Positions 14,933-15,744 of a stretch of DNA of 15,744 nt are shown here, piece after piece. The notes beneath the pieces were generated by a model. It had not been told where the DNA came from. It worked only from the letters and a program-made list of their open reading frames with translations, and made no database searches. A program made the position numbers and the translations under genes. The first letter of the stretch is position 1, and each line of letters opens with the position of its first letter. The stretch covers positions 1 through 15,744 of the forward strand of contig JAEZHL010000159.1 of the NCBI GenBank assembly GCA_023416575.1, read 5' to 3'. The stretch comes from Pseudomonadota bacterium. Lineage in GTDB: Bacteria > Pseudomonadota > Alphaproteobacteria > Rhizobiales > Hyphomicrobiaceae.

Positions 14933-15744
14933 TCATGAGACCTCGCCACCATCGGCACGCGGGGCAACCATGCGGGGCGCCGCCATCGGCGAGGATTGCC
15001 CGGATGCCGGATCGACGCTCTCGCGGAACCTGTTCGTGATTGGATAACGCCGGTCGCGGCCGAAGCTGCGGGCGGTGATCTTGACCCCCGGCGCGGCCTG
15101 CCGCCGCTTGTATTCGGCCAGGTACAACATGCGCTCGACCCGCTTCACGGTCTCCGGCGCATGGCCGCGGGCGATGATTTCCGGCAGCGGCATTTCCTGC
15201 TCGACCAGGCACTCCAGGATGTCATCGAGCACCTCGTAGGGCGGCAGCGAATCCTGGTCCGTCTGGTTTTCGCGCAGCTCCGCCGAGGGCGCGCGCGTCA
15301 GGATGTTCTCCGGAATGACGACACCAGCCGGTCCCTTGCCGCCCTTCGGCACATTCGCGTTGCGCCAATGGGCAAGGCGGTAGACCTGCAACTTGTAGAG
15401 GTCCTTGATCGGGTTGAAGCCGCCGTTCATGTCGCCGTAGAGCGTGGCATAGCCAACCGACATCTCCGACTTGTTGCCGGTAGTCATCAGCATGCTGCCG
15501 AACTTGTTGGAGATCGCCATCAGCATGCTGCCGCGCACGCGGCTCTGGATGTTCTCCTCGGTCGTGTCCGGCTGCCGGCCCTCGAACACGCGTTCGAGAG
15601 CGGTAGTGAAGCCGGAGACCGGGGCCTCGATCGGCAGGACCTCGTAGCCCACGCCGAGCGCCTCGGCGCAGGCGGAAGCATCGGACAAGCTCTCGTTCGA
15701 GGTGTAGCGATAGGGCAGCATGTAGCAGCCGACCCGTTCGGGCC
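14933..15744 (-). CDS. nadE: NAD+ synthase, glutamine-dependent type (C-terminal part; start lies beyond the window)
   Basis: Last step of NAD synthesis: amidation of nicotinic acid adenine dinucleotide using ATP and ammonia or glutamine. The window contains the last 269 residues, in frame to the window edge (reading PERVGCYMLPYRYTSNES). Conserved synthetase motifs are RYTSNESLSDA, TEENIQSRVRGSMLMAISN, TGNKSEMSVGYATLYGDMNGGFNPIKDLYK and the late LYLAEYKRRQAAPGVKI. The last resembles the tail of the long, glutamine-dependent enzymes with an N-terminal nitrilase-like domain, so I infer that type, but that domain and the SGGxDS phosphate loop are outside the window. After RRYPITNRFRE there is a tail of about 26 residues, rich in proline and serine, unlike a folded domain. 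Confidence 0.95.
   Translation of the reverse strand, partial: PERVGCYMLPYRYTSNESLSDASACAEALGVGYEVLPIEAPVSGFTTALERVFEGRQPDTTEENIQSRVRGSMLMAISNKFGSMLMTTGNKSEMSVGYATLYGDMNGGFNPIKDLYKLQVYRLAHWRNANVPKGGKGPAGVVIPENILTRAPSAELRENQTDQDSLPPYEVLDDILECLVEQEMPLPEIIARGHAPETVKRVERMLYLAEYKRRQAAPGVKITARSFGRDRRYPITNRFRESVDPASGQSSPMAAPRMVAPRADGGEVS

Overview
This 15.7 kb window looks like chromosomal core DNA from a GC-rich alphaproteobacterium. The clues are gene content and order: ftsH followed by folP, carB followed by greA, a GltX2-type glutamyl-tRNA synthetase with an HIGN motif, and homologues of the mitochondrial proteins ELM1 and RMD1/RMND1. I cannot fix the family or genus. Nothing points to a prophage, insertion sequence, CRISPR array, tRNA or rRNA.

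Layout. Bases 1-1353 hold the 3' two thirds of ftsH, closed by a strong intrinsic terminator. A second long stem-loop sits between that terminator and folP (1492-2571). Convergent with folP is a minus-strand run: a cyclic-nucleotide-binding protein (5157-4696), a small exported cytochrome c (4418-4089) and a HemL-like PLP aminotransferase (4004-2631). The cyclic-nucleotide-binding gene is divergent from carB (5463-8744), which is followed by greA (8865-9344) and a terminator. Next come an Lrp/AsnC regulator on the minus strand (9902-9423) and, divergent from it, a three-gene forward cassette: an ELM1-family putative glycosyltransferase (10083-11120), a 2-oxoglutarate/Fe(II) oxygenase (11169-11792) and a CPBP-family membrane protein (11800-12513). 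The window ends with minus-strand gltX (13906-12536), an RMD1/DUF155 membrane protein (14875-14093) and the 3' part of nadE (from beyond 15744 to 14933).

How the genes fit together. Most are housekeeping: membrane proteolysis (FtsH), folate synthesis (FolP), carbamoyl phosphate for pyrimidines and arginine (CarB), transcript rescue (GreA), tRNA charging (GltX) and NAD synthesis (NadE). The parts with least known function are the HemL-like aminotransferase with its upstream cytochrome c, and the ELM1/oxygenase/CPBP cassette. The cassette's tight spacing suggests one transcript and perhaps a shared cell-envelope role, which is inference.

The most notable non-coding signals are: a 14-bp stem-loop with one bulged G in the folP leader (1406-1453); a forward-pointing terminator hairpin at 4611-4649 with no forward gene to terminate, possibly the end of a small RNA; two dyad repeats around a candidate promoter upstream of the Lrp gene (9925-9979); and a 12-bp inverted repeat overlapping the folP stop codon.
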